Positions 62,701 through 64,000 of a stretch of 64,000 bases of DNA are shown one piece after another (the stretch's first letter is position 1; each line of letters begins with the position of its first letter). The DNA comes from Chitinophaga silvisoli (lineage in GTDB: Bacteria > Bacteroidota > Bacteroidia > Chitinophagales > Chitinophagaceae), in the NCBI RefSeq assembly GCF_003412465.1, contig NZ_QTJV01000004.1, positions 558,001-622,000 of the forward strand, read 5' to 3'. The notes beneath the pieces were generated by a model. It was not told the origin of the DNA, ran no database searches, and was given only the letters and a program-made list of their open reading frames with translations. Both the position numbers and the translations under genes were made by a program.

Positions 62701-63132
62701 ATGTCTAAAACCTATGAGGTAGCTGCTTCCTTACGTAGCACCGTTACTCGCCTCACCAGGCAACTGCGAAAACAAAATATTACCTCCGCGTTCTCCAATG
62801 CCGAGCTCCTCACTATGGGCTTACTGGACCAACACGGTAGCATGCTCCCCTCTGCCCTGGCCGACCTTGAACGCATCTCTGCACAGGCTATTTCACAGAT
62901 TATCAACAGATTAGTTGACGCAGGTGTCGTAGACCGCAGCGGCGACGAGTCAGACAAAAGAAAAGTACTCATCACCCTCACCGAAGCCGGCAAGACCCAC
63001 CTCGACGAAAACCGCAGGATTAAGGAAGAATGGCTCGTGAAAGCAATGGACAACCTCTTCTCCACCGAGGAACTCGCACTCATCGAAGCTTTCCTCCCAC
63101 TCCTCCAAAGATTAGCCGAATACAACGGATAA
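62701..63132 (+). CDS. MarR-family repressor
   Basis: This 143-residue protein has the winged-helix core FSNAELLTMGLLDQHGSM, then ALADLERISAQAISQIINRL with the wing VVDRSGDESDKRKVLITLTE, and flanking dimerisation helices. It is divergent from the MFS gene, a standard repressor-pump pair, and likely represses both. Codon use is host-like. Confidence 0.9.
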   Translation: MSKTYEVAASLRSTVTRLTRQLRKQNITSAFSNAELLTMGLLDQHGSMLPSALADLERISAQAISQIINRLVDAGVVDRSGDESDKRKVLITLTEAGKTHLDENRRIKEEWLVKAMDNLFSTEELALIEAFLPLLQRLAEYNG

Positions 63133-63378
63133 GGACCACTTAATAAGCAGCCCTATCCAAAAATAAAATTATAAAGTTCCTATACGTTATAATATACTTA
63201 TATTTGTAAAATCAATAGTTTAAATCAGAAATTACAGGCAATCAGATACTTTGGTGTCTAAATTGACATGGACCCAAGTCAGTAAATGTCAGATTGTAGT
63301 AAAAACAATGTTATTTCATCTGTTTCCGGGTACCCCTGTGCAGAAGATTAGCTTGATTATTTATCCGTCCTAGATCCT

Positions 63379-64000
63379 ATGATGACTATGAAACATTTAT
63401 TTACGCTTCTTCTATTATGCTCTTTGTCCACCACTACCATTCTGGCTCAGAATTACAAACAGGAGTTCGAAAAATTATGTGAACAGGGGGATACAATTAA
63501 ACAGAAGAAATTGTTAGAAAAGTGGGAAAAAGGCCGTCCTAACGATGCAGAACTGTACATCGCCTATTTCAATTTCTATGTAAGCCGGAGTAAAACTGAG
63601 ATTGTTACCAAAGTACCCCACCCTGACGCTGACAAAAAACCCAAAGCTAAAAAACAGGCAGGTTATACCAGCGAAATCGGCTACAGAGCCGAACCACTGG
63701 GCAGAGGTTTCAAATACATCAACGCCGGCATCGCCAAATACCCCGACCGCCTCGATATGCGATTCGGTAAAGTATATATGCTCGGCGAGACCTATAAATA
63801 TGCAGCCCTCACCCAGGAACTGGTCAACGTATTGAACTACTCCACTACCATCGAAAACAAATGGAAATGGACTGACAACAAACCCCTGGAAAAGCCTGAA
63901 GAATTCATGCTCAGCGCTATCCAGGAATACGTAGCTACCATCTACAACTCCGGCAAAAGCCAGGCTGACAATATGAAAGAAATAGCCGAAACCGTACTGA
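63379..64000 (+). CDS. Exported TPR-like protein (partial, 3' end outside window)
   Basis: From the ATG at 63379 (a second ATG follows directly) the frame stays open to the edge, 207 codons. Signal peptide (MKHLFTLLLLCSLSTTTILAQ, 22 residues at most), then helices of TPR character (YKQEFEKLCEQGDTIKQKKL, NDAELYIAYFNFYVSRSK, YPDRLDMRFGKVYMLGETYK). Probably a periplasmic helical-repeat protein; no family name. The intergenic region 63133-63378 carries TATATTTG (63199-63206) but no clear -33 element. Confidence 0.6.
   Translation, partial: MMTMKHLFTLLLLCSLSTTTILAQNYKQEFEKLCEQGDTIKQKKLLEKWEKGRPNDAELYIAYFNFYVSRSKTEIVTKVPHPDADKKPKAKKQAGYTSEIGYRAEPLGRGFKYINAGIAKYPDRLDMRFGKVYMLGETYKYAALTQELVNVLNYSTTIENKWKWTDNKPLEKPEEFMLSAIQEYVATIYNSGKSQADNMKEIAETVL

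Overview
The window looks like a chromosomal segment of a Bacteroidota bacterium, most likely a Chitinophaga-like member of the Chitinophagaceae. The evidence is three SusC/SusD pairs, a hybrid two-component regulator, a type IX secretion sorting tail, a DUF1800/DUF1501 pair, promoters of the TTTG / TAnnTTTG type and almost no Shine-Dalgarno motifs. The genus is inferred from gene style, not from a marker gene.

Positions 1 to about 12,086 are an AT-rich accessory island. From the left it holds a metzincin-type zinc metallopeptidase lipoprotein (cut by the window edge) with an outer-membrane protein; a three-gene nucleotide-centred cassette (ComF-like phosphoribosyltransferase, HAD phosphatase, DprA-like SLOG protein) resembling ShosTA-type defence modules; a small unknown gene; a decayed double-HTH regulator; an ABC-three-component (ABC-3C) conflict system made of an alpha/beta hydrolase effector, a small middle component and a zinc-hook SMC-like ATPase; a PD-(D/E)XK-like nuclease gene; and an intact copy of the same double-HTH regulator. 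The right border lies inside a broken comM/yifB gene, of which only the 3' third remains. The two HTH copies are same-orientation repeats that bracket the ABC-3C block, suggesting serial insertion at one site. No integrase or transposase is in view.

From about 12,650 the sequence is ordinary, GC-richer chromosome. It contains an orphan SusCD pair (14.5-19.3 kb); an EF-G paralogue whose catalytic switch II histidine is Leu; an ABC exporter with a repeat-bearing antisense neighbour; a TonB receptor with a His-rich small protein (probably metal-linked); the DUF1501/DUF1800 secreted pair; tRNA-Lys(CTT); a thiolase; a GH71/99-like lipoprotein with a beta-trefoil tail; a TetR/MFS efflux unit with two matching operators; and a second orphan SusCD pair (41.4-46.4 kb).

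The best-defined metabolic unit is the polysaccharide utilisation locus at 49.3-60.2 kb, all on the minus strand: hybrid two-component sensor, SusC, SusD and a GH35 beta-galactosidase. It should sense, import and trim a beta-galactoside-containing glycan. The right end carries a MarR/MFS divergent pair and a partial secreted protein.

A recurring feature is a family of long palindromes ending in the core GATACAA or GATATAA next to TTACTTTT. Three copies lie immediately after gene ends (32.5, 39.5 and 47.0 kb) and probably act as terminators or are REP/MITE-like elements.
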